Below are positions 44,923-56,176 of a stretch of 64,000 nucleotides of DNA, piece by piece (the stretch's first letter is position 1; each line of letters begins with the position of its first letter). The notes below the pieces were generated by a model, which had not been told where the DNA came from, did no database searches, and was given only the letters and a program-made list of their open reading frames with translations. The stretch spans positions 124,001 to 188,000 of the forward strand of contig JASGHE010000005.1 in NCBI GenBank assembly GCA_047602475.1, read 5' to 3'. This DNA is from JAEUIE01 sp047602475 (GTDB taxonomy: Bacteria; Planctomycetota; Planctomycetia; Gemmatales; HRBIN36). The position numbers were made by a program, and so were the translations under genes.

Positions 44923-47565
44923 CTATGCATCCGGAATGCGTGGCTGAAGCAGCTTGGCGATCAGGCCGGTCCAGCCGGTTTGATGGGAGGCACCGAGGCC
45001 TTCGCCGGTGTCGCCGTGGAAGTATTCGAAGAACGGGATGTAGTCTTTGAAGTGCGGGTCGGTCTGGAACTTCTCGTTGCTGCCAAAGACGGTGCGGCGA
45101 CCGTTGGCATCGCGCAGGAACAGTCGGGAAAGCCTGCGGGTCAGTTCTTCAGAGACTTCCAGGATAGTCATCATGTTGCCGGAGTTGGTCGGGCATTCGA
45201 TCTTGAAATCGTCTCCGTAGTAATAGTCAAACTTCTGAAGAGCTTCGATGAACAGGAAGTTCAACGGAAACCAGATTGGCCCGCGCCAGTTCGAGTTGCC
45301 GCCGAACATGTTGGTGGTCGATTCGCCAGGTTCGTAGTTAATGGTCGAGGTCTGGCCCCCTTCGCTGAAGGTGAAAGGATGATCGAGATGGTAGCGTGAC
45401 AGGGCGCGGATGCCATAGTCAGAGAGAAACTCGGTTTCGTCCAGCATCCGGCGCAGCAGGCATTTCATGCGGTGCCCCCGAAGCAGCGAGAGCAAGCTGC
45501 GATGTTCATCGCCCGGCAAATCCCAGCGGGACACCAACTGGCATAGATCAGGACGATGCTTCAGGTACCATCTCAGCCGACGCTGAAACTCAGGGACGTG
45601 CTTGAGCGATTCCGAGTCGAGCGTCTCTACCGCAAGCAGCGGCAAGAGGCCCACCAGCGAACGCACCTTGAGTGGTATTTGATGATCGCCGGGACAGTTA
45701 ATCGCATCGTAGTAGAACTCATCTTCTTCATTCCATAGACCGAGCGACTTCTGACCGAATTCGCCCAGGCCGTTGATACTTTGAGCGATCTGTAGAAAAT
45801 GCTCGAAGAACTTCGTGGCGATGTCCTGATAGACGGGATCTTTCCGGGAAAGTTCGAGAGCGATTCGCATCAGGTTGAGGCAGTACATTGCCATCCAACT
45901 GGTGGCGTCGGCCTGATCGAGCGTGCCGCCTTCGGGGAGCGGTTGATTGCGGTCGAAGACTCCGATGTTATCGAGGCCGAGGAAGCCACCTTGAAAGATG
46001 TTGCGGTCGTGAGCATCCTTGCGGTTGACCCACCATGTGAAGTTGAGGAGCAGTTTATGGAAGATGCGTTCGAGGAAAGCGTGGTCGCCTTGGCCGCCGT
46101 TGCGCTTGCGATCCATCTCGTAGACCCGCCAGGTCGCCCAGGCATGCACCGGAGGATTGGAGTCATCGAAGTTCCATTCATAAGCCGGCAGTTGGCCCGT
46201 GGGGTGCATGTACCAGGAACGGGTCAGGCGAACGAGTTGATCTTTGGCGAACTCGGCATCGATGAGCGTCATCGTGATGCAGTGAAAAGCGAGGTCCCAC
46301 GAAGCGTACCAGGGATACTCCCATTTGTCGGGCATCGAGATGATGTCAGCATTGTTCAGATGAAGCCAGTTGCGATTGCGGCCATCGAGTCGTTCAGCAG
46401 GCGGAGGCGGCTCGGCTGGATCGCCTTTGAGCCACTCCCTTACCTCGTAATAGTAGAACTGCTTGTTCCAGATCATGCCGGCCAATGCTTGTCGATGGAC
46501 GTTGAGCTCGTCGGGATCAGTCATTCCTTTTTGGACATCTTCATAGAACGAATCAGCTTCCTCACGACGAAGGGCAAGGATACTCTCGGCCTTTGCGAAC
46601 GGACTGGCTTGAGCGGTTTGACTCAGACGTAGCTGAACGCTGACGCTTCCTCCGGCGGGGACCATTAACTGGTAGTAGGCTGCTGCCTTGGTACCCGTCT
46701 GCTGAGGATTCACTGCCTTTTTGTTGCGATCAACCACATAGTCGTGGAAGGCATCCTTGAAATAGCCTTGAGCGTTTTCGTCGCCGAACAATCGTCGGGT
46801 ATTAGTGTCATTGCCACAGAAGAGCAGGGTGGGGTTTCCCTCGGCATAGAGCCGGTAGTCGCCGAACGTCTCATGCTGGGCAAGGATGACGTTCTTCTCG
46901 GTAACGCTCAGCCTGGGCCTGGGTGCATCTATCGTCCATGACCAGGTGTTCCGGAACCATATTTGCGGCAGAAGGTGAAGCTGGGCTTCGTCCGGCCCTC
47001 GATTGTGGACGATGATCTTCATCAGCAGATCATCCGTCGTCACCTTGGCGTATTCAATGAAAACATCGAAGTAGCGATCTTCGTCAAACAAGCCGGTGTC
47101 TATCAGTTCATACTCTGAATCGAGCTTGCCCCGCTGAGCATTGACGTCGAGCAACTCTCTATAGGGAAACTCGCCTTGAGGATACTTGTAGAGCATCTTC
47201 AAGTAGGAATGAGTCGGGGTGGCATCGAGGTAGTAGTAAAGTTCCTTGACATCCTCACCGTGATTGCCTTCTTTGTTGGAGAGACCGAAGAGGCGTTCTT
47301 TAAGAACAGGATCGCGACCGTTCCACAAGGCCAGGGCCACGCATAGATGCTGGCCATCGTCGCAGAGACCGGCGATGCCATCTTCGCCCCAGCGGTAGGC
47401 CCGGCTGCGGGCATGGTCGAATGGAAGATAGTTCCAGGCATCGCCATCGGCACTGTAGTCTTCGCGGACGGTGCCCCATTGGCGTTCACTGACGTAGGGC
47501 CCCCATTTTCGCCAGAACGCTTTGCCGAGGCGATCTTCATCGAGTCGTTGTTTTTCAGCATTCAT
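44923..47565 (-). CDS. GH63-type glucosidase (MGH1-like)
   Basis: An 880-residue cytoplasmic enzyme of the large bacterial GH63-like glycosidase family (alpha/alpha toroid). Start at ATG 47565 (MNAEKQRLDEDR), which matches the usual opening; ATG 47580 adds five residues. Early motif RKWGPYVSERQWGTVREDYS with WNYLPFDHARSRAYRWGEDG; a substrate-site segment MPDKWEYPWYASWDLAFHC (about 415-433) carrying the likely acid Asp; QGGFLGLDNIGVFDR; and the late NSNWRGPIWFPLNFLFIEAL with GASHQTGWTGLIAKLL at the end. Relatives act on glucosylglycerate or mannosylglycerate-type glycosides; the exact substrate is open. Intact, with no frameshift over 2.6 kb. Confidence 0.9.
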   Translation of the reverse strand: MNAEKQRLDEDRLGKAFWRKWGPYVSERQWGTVREDYSADGDAWNYLPFDHARSRAYRWGEDGIAGLCDDGQHLCVALALWNGRDPVLKERLFGLSNKEGNHGEDVKELYYYLDATPTHSYLKMLYKYPQGEFPYRELLDVNAQRGKLDSEYELIDTGLFDEDRYFDVFIEYAKVTTDDLLMKIIVHNRGPDEAQLHLLPQIWFRNTWSWTIDAPRPRLSVTEKNVILAQHETFGDYRLYAEGNPTLLFCGNDTNTRRLFGDENAQGYFKDAFHDYVVDRNKKAVNPQQTGTKAAAYYQLMVPAGGSVSVQLRLSQTAQASPFAKAESILALRREEADSFYEDVQKGMTDPDELNVHRQALAGMIWNKQFYYYEVREWLKGDPAEPPPPAERLDGRNRNWLHLNNADIISMPDKWEYPWYASWDLAFHCITMTLIDAEFAKDQLVRLTRSWYMHPTGQLPAYEWNFDDSNPPVHAWATWRVYEMDRKRNGGQGDHAFLERIFHKLLLNFTWWVNRKDAHDRNIFQGGFLGLDNIGVFDRNQPLPEGGTLDQADATSWMAMYCLNLMRIALELSRKDPVYQDIATKFFEHFLQIAQSINGLGEFGQKSLGLWNEEDEFYYDAINCPGDHQIPLKVRSLVGLLPLLAVETLDSESLKHVPEFQRRLRWYLKHRPDLCQLVSRWDLPGDEHRSLLSLLRGHRMKCLLRRMLDETEFLSDYGIRALSRYHLDHPFTFSEGGQTSTINYEPGESTTNMFGGNSNWRGPIWFPLNFLFIEALQKFDYYYGDDFKIECPTNSGNMMTILEVSEELTRRLSRLFLRDANGRRTVFGSNEKFQTDPHFKDYIPFFEYFHGDTGEGLGASHQTGWTGLIAKLLQPRIPDA

Positions 47566-47694
47566 CAAAACTACCCGCATAGTTCGACACTAGCAGTTCG
47601 GTATGTTACCAACATCAGCGGCTGGTGCCAGCTAATCCCGTATCTCAAGCACTTTCTTGATGCGCGGCTAATGGTCATACGTTATACTTGACCC

Positions 47695-50600
47695 ATGAAT
47701 CCCAGCACCAATCATGCGACCCTGCCGCCTACTTTGCAAAACACTCCGAACGAGAGTCAGGTGCAACTCCAGGCGAATATGACCTTTGAATCGCTGGACG
47801 CCAGGTTTCCGTCCACACTACCGGACTTCGTTCCCCCACCGCCCAAGATTCAAAGCATCGGGCCGTACCGCATCGAAGCGGAACTGGGTCGTGGTGGAAT
47901 GGGCATCGTCTACCGCGCCCGCGATACCAGGCTCGATCGGGTCATTGCTCTGAAGATGATTCTGCGGGCCGAGTACAGCAACGCCAACGATCTGCATCGG
48001 TTCCAAACCGAAGCGATGGCCGTCGCCAAGCTCAAGCATCCGAATATCGTACAGGTGTATGACGTCGGCACCGAAGCCGACATTCCCTACATGGCGCTCG
48101 AATACATCGAGCAGGGCACACTCACTCGGAAGACGCAGGGCAAGCCGCAGGAAGCCCGCTATGCAGCGCATCTCATAGCAGCGATGGCCGACGGCATTCA
48201 ACATGCCCATGAGCATGGCATTCTGCATCGGGATTTGAAGCCTGCCAACATCCTGATCCGGCAGAGGGAGACTGATTCCTCCTCGGGAAGCGGAACCAGC
48301 TCTTCCGGATCAGCATCGATAGCCGATGTGCCTGTCATCAGCGACTTCGGTCTGGCGAAACGTCTCGATTCCAAGGAGCTCTTCACCCAATCCGGTATGG
48401 CGGTCGGTACGCCAAACTACATGTCGCCGGAACAGGCAGAGGGCACAGCACAGAAAACGGGCAAGGCTTCGGACATCTACGGCCTCGGTGCCATCCTCTA
48501 CGAACTCCTTACCGGCAAGCCTCCGTTCCAGGGTATCAGTCCGATCGAGACGCTGATGCAGGTGATTTACCAGGAGCCGGTGCCGCCTCGTCAGCTGCAG
48601 CCGAAGATACCGGTTGATCTGGAAACGATCTGCATGAAGTGTTTGCAGAAGGATCCGGAACGGCGATACGCCACAGCGGCAGACCTTGCAGCCGACCTGA
48701 GACGATTCCTGCGTGATGAAGTGATCGCAGCCCGTCCCGCCGGTTCGGTGGAACGACTTGTTCGCTGGTGCCGCCGGCATCCCGCCGTTTCGGCGCTGAC
48801 CGCGCTGGCCGTAATGCTTCTGATCACCGGCACCGCGGTCGCCAGCTATTTTGCCTACGAAGCAGATCAACGTGCCAAACAGTTGGCCATCGAGAAGGAT
48901 AGCGCCGGGCGTAACCTGCAACGGGCTCGCACCATCATTCGGGAATACCTGACCGAGGTGGAAGCTGACCCGGCCCTGCGGGAAATGCTTTCGATGCCTC
49001 TGAAGCAGAAGCTGCTGAGCCGGGCGATGCCCATGCTCAGGGAACTGATGCAGGAAATGGGGGACACGCCGGAGCTGATCAGTGAGCAAGCGCGTGCCCA
49101 ATGGCTGTTGGGTAACATTCATCGATTGCTGGGGCAGACCAAAGAAGCGGAGGCGGCCTACCGTAGTGCCATCGAGTCGCTGGAGAAACTTCATCGAGAC
49201 AACCTGGCAACGCTTGAACAGATCGACTTCCTGGGTCACTCTTACCTCAATCAGGCCAGGTTGCTCGTGGATCAGGGAAGTTTCAAATCCGCACAGGCTG
49301 TGCTACTACAGCTTGAAGAACTGGGAAAGTCCATCATGACTGCTCATCCAGACAGTCGTCTTCCCCAAGCTATGGTGGTGAATTCCAAAGTAACCCAGGC
49401 GGAACTCAACAGGCTGCAGGGACATTACGCTATGGCCGGCGATGCTCTCAAGCAGGCTGAAGAACTACTGACTCAGTCAGAGAAGTTTGACAAGATGAAC
49501 GGGCTTACGCTGCAGAAGGTGCAGCTGTTGATGGAACAGGCGCAGGTCGAAGTCGATACCGGCCATTCCAACGAAGCACTAAACTCTTACCGAGACGCTC
49601 GACACTATGCCGATCTCTTCCTGAAAGAGAGTGGGGTACAAGACGATTATCAGGAGCTTACCGCTCGCATTGATCATCAATTGTGTCGCCTGCTGGAGAC
49701 GCTCGGTCAATTCCCTAAGGCGGTAGAGCTGGTGACAGGTTCCATCGAAAAGTTCAACAAGCTCATTGCCAGCACACCACTAGTGCATCAATACCAGCAA
49801 CGATTGGCCATCAGTTATGGTCAGCGGGCGATGATCTATTCACGTATGAAGAAATTCAAGGAAGCTGAAGCTGACATCAGGATGGAGCACAAACTGCTGG
49901 AGCAGTTGATGCTGATGAATCCCACCTATCTCAACAAGAGAGAGTTGGCACGCGCCTATGGCCATCTGGGGGATCATTACCTGTTCCAGCAGAACCACAA
50001 GGAGTGTGAGAAGAATTACCGTGAAGCCTCCAGGATCTATGCCGAGCTGATGCCTCTTCAGCCGGGCGATACCGACGTTCGCTTGTGGTACTCCAACATG
50101 CAGATGTCGCTGGGGAACATGATGCTCAGCCAGGCGCGGTTCAATGATGCGATCAAGGAATATGAAGCAGCCCATGCTGGTTTCGAGAAGCTGGTAGAGC
50201 TTTGCCCCGATATCACCATCAATAGGGTGTTGCTGGGCGGCGCTGCTGCAATCTGGGAAACAGCAATCTGCGTATCGGCCACCTGAAGGAATCAGCTGAC
50301 TGGCTGGACGAGGGCATGAAGGCGCTGAAAAAGGCGCTCGACCAGCAGCCTTCACACAGCCTGGCACGGACTTTCCTGCGGAATACCTTGTTCAGCTCCA
50401 CAGAACTGGCGCTGGCTCAGGGGAATGTCAGCAAGGCTGTAGAAAAGGTCAATGAAGCCTGGCTCAATCCACCTCTTGAACACGAGAAACCTCTGATCCA
50501 GCGGATGACTTCCGGCGTTCACGACAAGCTGCTCAGCGCCGCCAAAGTTGAAGCGGAGGCGGGCCACTGGAAGACAGTGCTGGAATACGCCGAACTGCTG

Positions 50601-50831
50601 AATGGATCAAAAGGGGTGACCAACCGACGCATTAAGGAAATGCTGAAGCTTTGCTGTACAGCGATGCAGGCAGGGGAAACGAAGACCTTTACACCGATAG
50701 CAACTGCGATGGTGAAACGACTGAAAGAAGCAGGGTATTATCAAGATGACGAGTATCTGCACGAGTTTCAAACGGAGGCTATCTTTGCTCCGGTACGGGG
50801 CCTGGAAGCAGTCAAGGCCATCATGAAGTGA
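47695..50831 (+). CDS. Ser/Thr protein kinase with TPR-like C-terminus, frameshifted
   Basis: Membrane Hanks-type kinase. Kinase domain about 57-345: GRGGMG (65-70), catalytic Lys87 (ALKMI), HRDLKPANIL (178-187), DFG (217-219), SPEQ (244-247). A Ser/Gly-rich loop (SSSGSGTSSSGSAS, 195-208) is inserted between the HRD and DFG motifs. One helix (LTALAVMLLITGTAVASYF, about 377-395) follows, then about 650 residues of TPR-like helical pairs facing the other side of the membrane. The frame shifts at about 50240: GGAAA continues as NLGNSNLRIGHLKESADW in the second frame, down to the stop at 50831. Planctomycetes have dozens of such kinases; the signal sensed is unknown. Confidence 0.9.
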
Positions 50832-50942
50832 CTTGATGACAAATGCGAGCCTCCGTTCACTTTTCCTGCTGACAAAGCATCGGGCGCGTGCTACCATCCA
50901 AATGAGTTTTAGACACGTCTGCCAACTCCATCATGGTACAGC

Positions 50943-52749
50943 ATGCGACCTTCTCTCCGCAGCGTTGTCGTACTGTTCATCCTGGTCGTCGTTGCGCCAC
51001 AGATTGGCTATGCTGATCCGCCGAAGAATGCTTCGTCTGACTGGTCGATGTACGACCAGAACGTCGCCGGCTGGCGGTTCAATGCCGGGGAGAAGTCGCT
51101 CAGCCCGCTGACCGTCGGCAAGCTCGAAGAGAAGTGGAGTTTCCCGCAGGCCGGTTCCAAAGAGACGATCGGCGTCGTTCATGCCACGCCGACAGTCGTC
51201 GCAGGCGAAGTGTATTTCGGAACGGCGACCGAACCGGCTTTTTACAAACTCGCTCCCGATGGGAAGCTTCGCTGGGTCTATCGCAATACCGTCCGACGAG
51301 CGTTGCTGGCACCTTCCAAAGAATCCCCTTCAGAAGCTGAGAAGCTTCGCAGCGCGGCTGAGGGTGGCATCTTCGGCTCGGCTTTGGTCGCCGATGGCTC
51401 AGTCTACTTTGCTGATACCGGAGGTATGATCTACTGCCTGGATGCAGCCTCGGGTGCTGAGCGTTGGAAGGTCGATTGCCGGGCACCGACGTTTCCGAAT
51501 GCTCACTGGAATAACCTGCTGATGGCTTCGCCGATCATGGCTGGGGATAAAGTCGTCTTCGCCGGCGGCACGCTGGAGCATACTTTGCAGGCACCACAGC
51601 CTACGCCGGCAGCACCGGACGTGGGTTTGTGGTCGCTCTTGAACCGAAGACGGGGAAACTTCTCTGGAAGCACGATGTCGGACCCAAGCCGGAGAAGCTC
51701 GATCCGCCCGTCGTCATCGATACCACCTGGGGCAAGTACAAGTTCGTCTATGGCCCGGCATCCAGCAGCGTCTGGTGTACGCCATCGTATGATGCTGAGA
51801 GTAATATGCTCTACTTCGGCACCGATGTGAACACGGCACCCGGCAGCCGACGAAGGACAATCCGAACCTGCACACTGAAGACACCTGTGCGATTGCCGGG
51901 CTTGACGCTGCCACCGGTGTTCGCAAGTGGAACACGCAGATCAATCCTGGCGATGTCTGGACGAACGCTATGCGGGCCTATGATCCGAAGACCGGATTGT
52001 ACAAGGATTGTTCGATCGGCGATACGCCCAGGATCTTCACGACCGAGTTAGACGGCAAACCGACGAAGGTCGTCGGGGCTGGGTGCAAGAATGGCGGCTT
52101 CTATGTGCTGCGTGCCGACAATGGCAAGCTCGTCAAGCATACCCCCCTCTACACTGGCCCGCCAACACATCCACCCGCCAAGCACGATCCACGAGTACTG
52201 GCGATGCCAAGTCCTATCGGTGGACTGCAAACAGGCTGTGCCACCGATGGCAAAACCATCTTTACCAACGGCATCGATGCGGTGCGAATATGTACGCAGG
52301 GGAGCGCCTATTCGCTGGGACAAGTGCCTACCGGTGGTCGGGTGACAGCCACTTCGGTTGATCTGTCAAGCGAACTCTGGCGGCATGAACGTCCGAAAAT
52401 TGCCGAGATTGGCGGCACACCCGGCCACCCGATGTATCGAGATGTCGGCGACCCGATCGCTTCCGGCATCGCAGTCGGCAACGGTGTCGCCTATTTCACT
52501 ACCGCTAGCAGCGGCAAGCTGATCGCTCTCGATGCCGGTACAGGTACAGTTCTCAAAGAGATTGAACTCGGGCCGGTGTTCGCCGGGCCATCGTTATCCA
52601 GGGGCAGGGTCTACGTGGGTGGGGGCAACACACTGTTTAGCTCCAATCCAATGGAAGCGTTCTTCCCCAAGAAGTATACCGGCAGCGTCCGTTGTTTCGG
52701 ATTGCCCGGCAAGGATGAGGTCGATCGACTCGGCAGGCAGCGGAACTAG
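50943..52749 (+). CDS. Secreted PQQ-type beta-propeller protein, two frameshifts
   Basis: Exported eight-bladed-propeller protein like quinoprotein alcohol dehydrogenases, about 600 residues. Signal LRSVVVLFILVVVAPQIGYA. Blade motifs: YCLDAASGAERWKVD, VALEPKTGKLLWKHD, AGLDAATGVRKWNTQ, IALDAGTGTVLKEIE. Shifts occur at about 51605 and about 51842; each frame carries on the propeller pattern. WNNLLMASP and GCKNGGFYVLRADNGK are also propeller-like. I cannot confirm the Ca/PQQ-binding residues or the vicinal disulfide, so PQQ use is not assured. The redoxin fusion gene follows 32 bases later, probably in the same transcript. Confidence 0.85.
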
Positions 52750-52781
52750 TTGGGACTACCAGGTTCCTGAGGAGATGTGCG

Positions 52782-54552
52782 ATGCGAACAGTATCTTGGT
52801 GTGCTGCCGGCCTATTGGCATGCGTCTCACTCGTGCCGCTGGAAACAGCCTGGTCTCAGGAGCGCGGCCCGGCGAAGGCTGACACCAAGGCCAGGAAGAC
52901 AGCATCGCTGCGGCGCGTGCCCAACTTCGTACTGCCTGATGCAGCCGGAAAGCAAGCAGCATTGGCCGACTACGCTGATGCCAAGGTCGTCGTTCTGGTC
53001 TTCATGGGCACTAAGTGCCCGGTCAGCAACGCCCTCGTCCCCGACCTGAATGATTTGCAGAAACGGTACGGCGACAAGAAGGTGCAGGTCGTCGGCATCA
53101 ACGCCAATCCCTCTGATTCCGCAGAGGCCATCGCCAAGCACGTGAAAGAGTACGGCATCAACTTCCCCGTGCTGGTAGACAAGGAACAACAGGCTCTCGA
53201 TCTGACCGGCGCAGCGAACTCCCGAAGCGGTAGTCCTCGATCATCGCCATCAGATACGCTATCGTGGCCGGATCAATGATCGGGTAGGCACTGACTACAA
53301 GCGAGAGAAGGCCAACAAGAGTGAAGTGGAAGATGCCATAGGAACTTCTCGCCGGCAAGGATGTGACCGTCGCTGAGGCGGGTGCCGTGGGCTGTTTGAT
53401 TACCCGCAGCTCCAAGCTGAAGGATCAGGGGCCTATCACCTACGCCAAGCACGTCGCACGATCTTGCAGAACCGCTGTGCCGAGTGTCATCACCCCGGCA
53501 CCGCTGCTCCCTTTGGCCTGATGACCTACGAAGAAGCCCGTGACAATTCAGCGATGGTGAAAGAAGTGATCGTGCAACGAAAGATGCCGCCCTGGGGCGC
53601 TGATCCCCGGCATGGCACTTTCAGCAACGATCTGCGCATGACCAAAGATGAGGTTGATACCGTCGTGGCCTGGATCGACGCCGGCACCCCGATGGGGGAC
53701 AAGAGCGATCAGCCCAAGCCCCGTGAGTTCAACTCCGACGGTTGGCTGATCGGCAAGCCCGATGTCATCTTCAAACTACCCAAGGAAGTAACTGTGCCGG
53801 CGGCTGGCACGGTGGAGTACCAGTATTTCGTCACGCCCACGAACTTCACGGAAGATATGTGGATCCAGGCGAGTGAAGCTCGGCCCACCAACCGTGCGGC
53901 AGTGCATCACATCATCGCCTTCATGCGGGAAAAGGGACAATCTGAGATGCACAAGCTGCCGTTGATGGCCGGCTTTGCTCCTGGTGAAGAACCAGCCGTT
54001 TATCCCCAGGGGATTGGCTTCAAGGTTCCTGCCGGGGCAGAGATCGTCTGGCAGATTCACTACACGCCGACCGGCAAGGTCGAGAAAGATCGCTCGGAAG
54101 TCGGCCTTATCTTCTGCAAGGAACCGCCGAAGAAGGAACTCAAGGGGGGCGGCATCTTCAACTTCCGTTTCGTCATTCCTCCCGGCGCACCTAGCCATCG
54201 TGAGGTAGCAGAGCTCGAGTTCAAGACCGATGTCGAACTGATGACACTGATGCCACACATGCACCTGCGCGGCAAGGCTTTCCGATACACAGCCAACTAT
54301 CCCGATGGACGCAAGGAAGTGTTGCTCAATGTCCCTGATTACGATTTCAATTGGCAGCACATCTACCGGTTCAGCAAGCCGATCTCGTTCCCCAAGGGGA
54401 CAGTGCTGGAATGCGTCGCCCATTTCGATAACTCCGCTGACAACCCAGCCAACCCTGATCCCAAGAAGACGGTACGCTGGGGCGATCAGACGTGGGAAGA
54501 GATGATGATCGGCTGGTACACCTTTGTAGAAGTGCCGAAAGCGAAACCGTAG
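52782..54552 (+). CDS. Redoxin-cytochrome-copper monooxygenase-like fusion, two frameshifts
   Basis: Secreted multidomain protein of about 590 residues. ATG 52782 has GAGGAG at spacing 7. Signal MRTVSWCAAGLLACVSLVPL. Thioredoxin-like domain about 45-190 (VPNFVLPDAAGKQ; VVVLVFMGTKCPVSNALVP with the active-site Cys). A short cytochrome-type segment QNRCAECHHPGTAAPFGL follows, then a copper type II monooxygenase-like part: AAVHHIIAFMRE (metal His pair), WQIHYTPTG, LMPHMHLRGKAFRY. The frame changes near 53215 (GAA continues RTPEAVVLDHRHQIRYRGR) and near 53337 (EDAI continues ELLAGKDVTV). The family is common in planctomycetes with unknown substrate. Electron transfer through the three parts is inferred. 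Confidence 0.82.
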
Positions 54553-54563
54553 CGAATCATACC

Positions 54564-54628
54564 AGCCCGACGCGCTAGCGAGAGGGCGCGTGCAATCGCA
54601 AGGTCCACCCTCGCTAGCGCGTCGGGCT
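54564..54628. repeat. S-family hairpin, copy 2
   Basis: Arms AGCCCGACGCGCTAGCGAG and CTCGCTAGCGCGTCGGGCT. The loop GCGCGTGCAATCGCAAGG is the reverse complement of the loop in the copy at 34080. Confidence 0.85.
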
Positions 54629-54655
54629 GTCATCACACACCTAAGGAGAAGCATC

Positions 54656-56176
54656 ATGTGGGTTCCCAAATGGCAGCGAGACAGAGCCAAAGGGGTCGAT
54701 TCCCCGATGCCGACGCAGGTCGTCTCCAATGAAGAGTTCATTCCACGTCCACAGAACGCCAATCAGAAAAAAGTCGAATCGCTGATCAGCACAATGGCTG
54801 ATGAGAACTCCAAGAAATTAGGCATGGATCGCCGAACGTACCTGGCCAGCTCGATGGGTCTGGCTGCCGCCTTCCTGGCACAGAATAAGGTCTATGGCAA
54901 CTATTGGGATGTGGACCCGGTCGAAACGCTGGAAGCTGATGCAGTCGAAGAGAAGTGGCCCAAGGGCGAGTACTTCATCATCGATGTACAGGCCCACTTC
55001 ACCAACGGTCTGGCCCTGGGTTTCCGCAACGGCGAAGCCTTTCGGAACATGGGCTTCAAGCTCAAAGACGATCCTGCTTCCTACGCCTTTCCCAACTTCA
55101 TCAAAGAGATGTATTTCGACAGCGAAACGAGCATGGTGGTCATCTCCGGCGTGCCAGGCAAAGAGAATACCCGTGACGCCAAGGGCAACGTGCTGGAAGG
55201 GGCTGCTCGTACTCCGGGTATCGAAGGCAAGATTCTGCCCAGTTGGGTTATGGCCGAACGGCGTGCGGAAATCAACGATCTGGCCGGCAGCCAGCGGGCC
55301 TTGGCCCAGGGCAACTGCGCTCCCAACCATTACTGGGACAAGAAGAACAACAAGCCCGATAACGTCGCACTGTTTGAGCAGATGGAACGGGAAGTGCAGA
55401 AGTACAAGATCGATTCCTGGAAGTGGTACTGCCACACCGATCCGGGTCGTTCGGGCAACGGCTTCAAGCTCGACGATGAAAAGCTGACTTATCCCTTCTA
55501 CGAAAAGTCGAAGCAACTGGGCCTGAACAGGTTCAGCGTTCACAAGGGGTACTCTTCCCAGTCGAGAACGCTGGGGCACCTGGCCAACCCGGCTGATATC
55601 GAAAAGGCGGCTAAAGATCATCCTGACATCACCTTCATCATTTATCACTCCGCCATGAAGCATGATCCCAGCGAGCCGCAGTTCAAGGAGAAGGGCTACT
55701 ACGACCCGACGACCGGGGATTTCGCCTGGCATGATATCCTTATGAAGATCAAGCAGCGCAACCCCAAGATGGAGAATGTCAACGTCGAGATCGGCTCGGC
55801 GTTCGGCAGCCTCGCGATTGCCCACCCTGAGATGTGCATGCACCTGATCGGCAAGAACATCAAGTACTACGGCGTGGACCACGTCATCTGGGGCACCGAT
55901 TGCCTCTGGTGGGGTTCGCCGCAGTGGGTGATCGACCTGATGAAGCGCTTCCAGATTTCGGACGAGCTGTGCGAGAAGTTCGGCTACAAGAAGCTGAGCA
56001 AGGATGACAAGGCGAAGATCTTCGGCCTCAACGCCGCCAGGATCTATGGCATTGATGTGAACGCTAAGCGCAGCGCTCTGCCCAAGGACGCTCTCAGCAA
56101 GCTGAAAGTGACCTATCTCGATGAGGGTGGCATGCGAAACAACGCCGCCTATGGCTGGGTGCGCGACAATGCCTGA
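54656..56176 (+). CDS. Amidohydrolase-family TIM-barrel protein
   Basis: A 506-residue protein of the amidohydrolase-2 type. ATG 54656 has AAGGAG at spacing 8. A Tat-like region (GMDRRTYLASSMGLAAAF, about 56-73) lies unusually far from the N-terminus. FIIDVQAHFTNG (about 107-118) stands where the family has 'iDvHaH', with Gln in place of the first His. Later metal-site candidates are IIYHSAMKHDP (about 330), NVEIGSAFG and HVIWGTDCLWWGSP (about 410-425), the last Asp being the usual catalytic residue. Reaction unknown; related proteins are decarboxylases or hydrolases. It overlaps the six-heme cytochrome gene by 8 bases, suggesting an exported redox or hydrolytic pair. Confidence 0.8.
   Translation: MWVPKWQRDRAKGVDSPMPTQVVSNEEFIPRPQNANQKKVESLISTMADENSKKLGMDRRTYLASSMGLAAAFLAQNKVYGNYWDVDPVETLEADAVEEKWPKGEYFIIDVQAHFTNGLALGFRNGEAFRNMGFKLKDDPASYAFPNFIKEMYFDSETSMVVISGVPGKENTRDAKGNVLEGAARTPGIEGKILPSWVMAERRAEINDLAGSQRALAQGNCAPNHYWDKKNNKPDNVALFEQMEREVQKYKIDSWKWYCHTDPGRSGNGFKLDDEKLTYPFYEKSKQLGLNRFSVHKGYSSQSRTLGHLANPADIEKAAKDHPDITFIIYHSAMKHDPSEPQFKEKGYYDPTTGDFAWHDILMKIKQRNPKMENVNVEIGSAFGSLAIAHPEMCMHLIGKNIKYYGVDHVIWGTDCLWWGSPQWVIDLMKRFQISDELCEKFGYKKLSKDDKAKIFGLNAARIYGIDVNAKRSALPKDALSKLKVTYLDEGGMRNNAAYGWVRDNA

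Noticed and set aside
47657..47694. Possible leaderless promoter before the kinase (TTGATG, then TATACT 6 bases before the ATG)
   Set aside because: The -35/-10 spacing is 20 bases, too long, and one match of this kind is expected by chance.
53776..54762. Minus-strand frame opposite the redoxin fusion
   Set aside because: Shadow of the copper-monooxygenase-like part, which has clear metal-site motifs on the plus strand.
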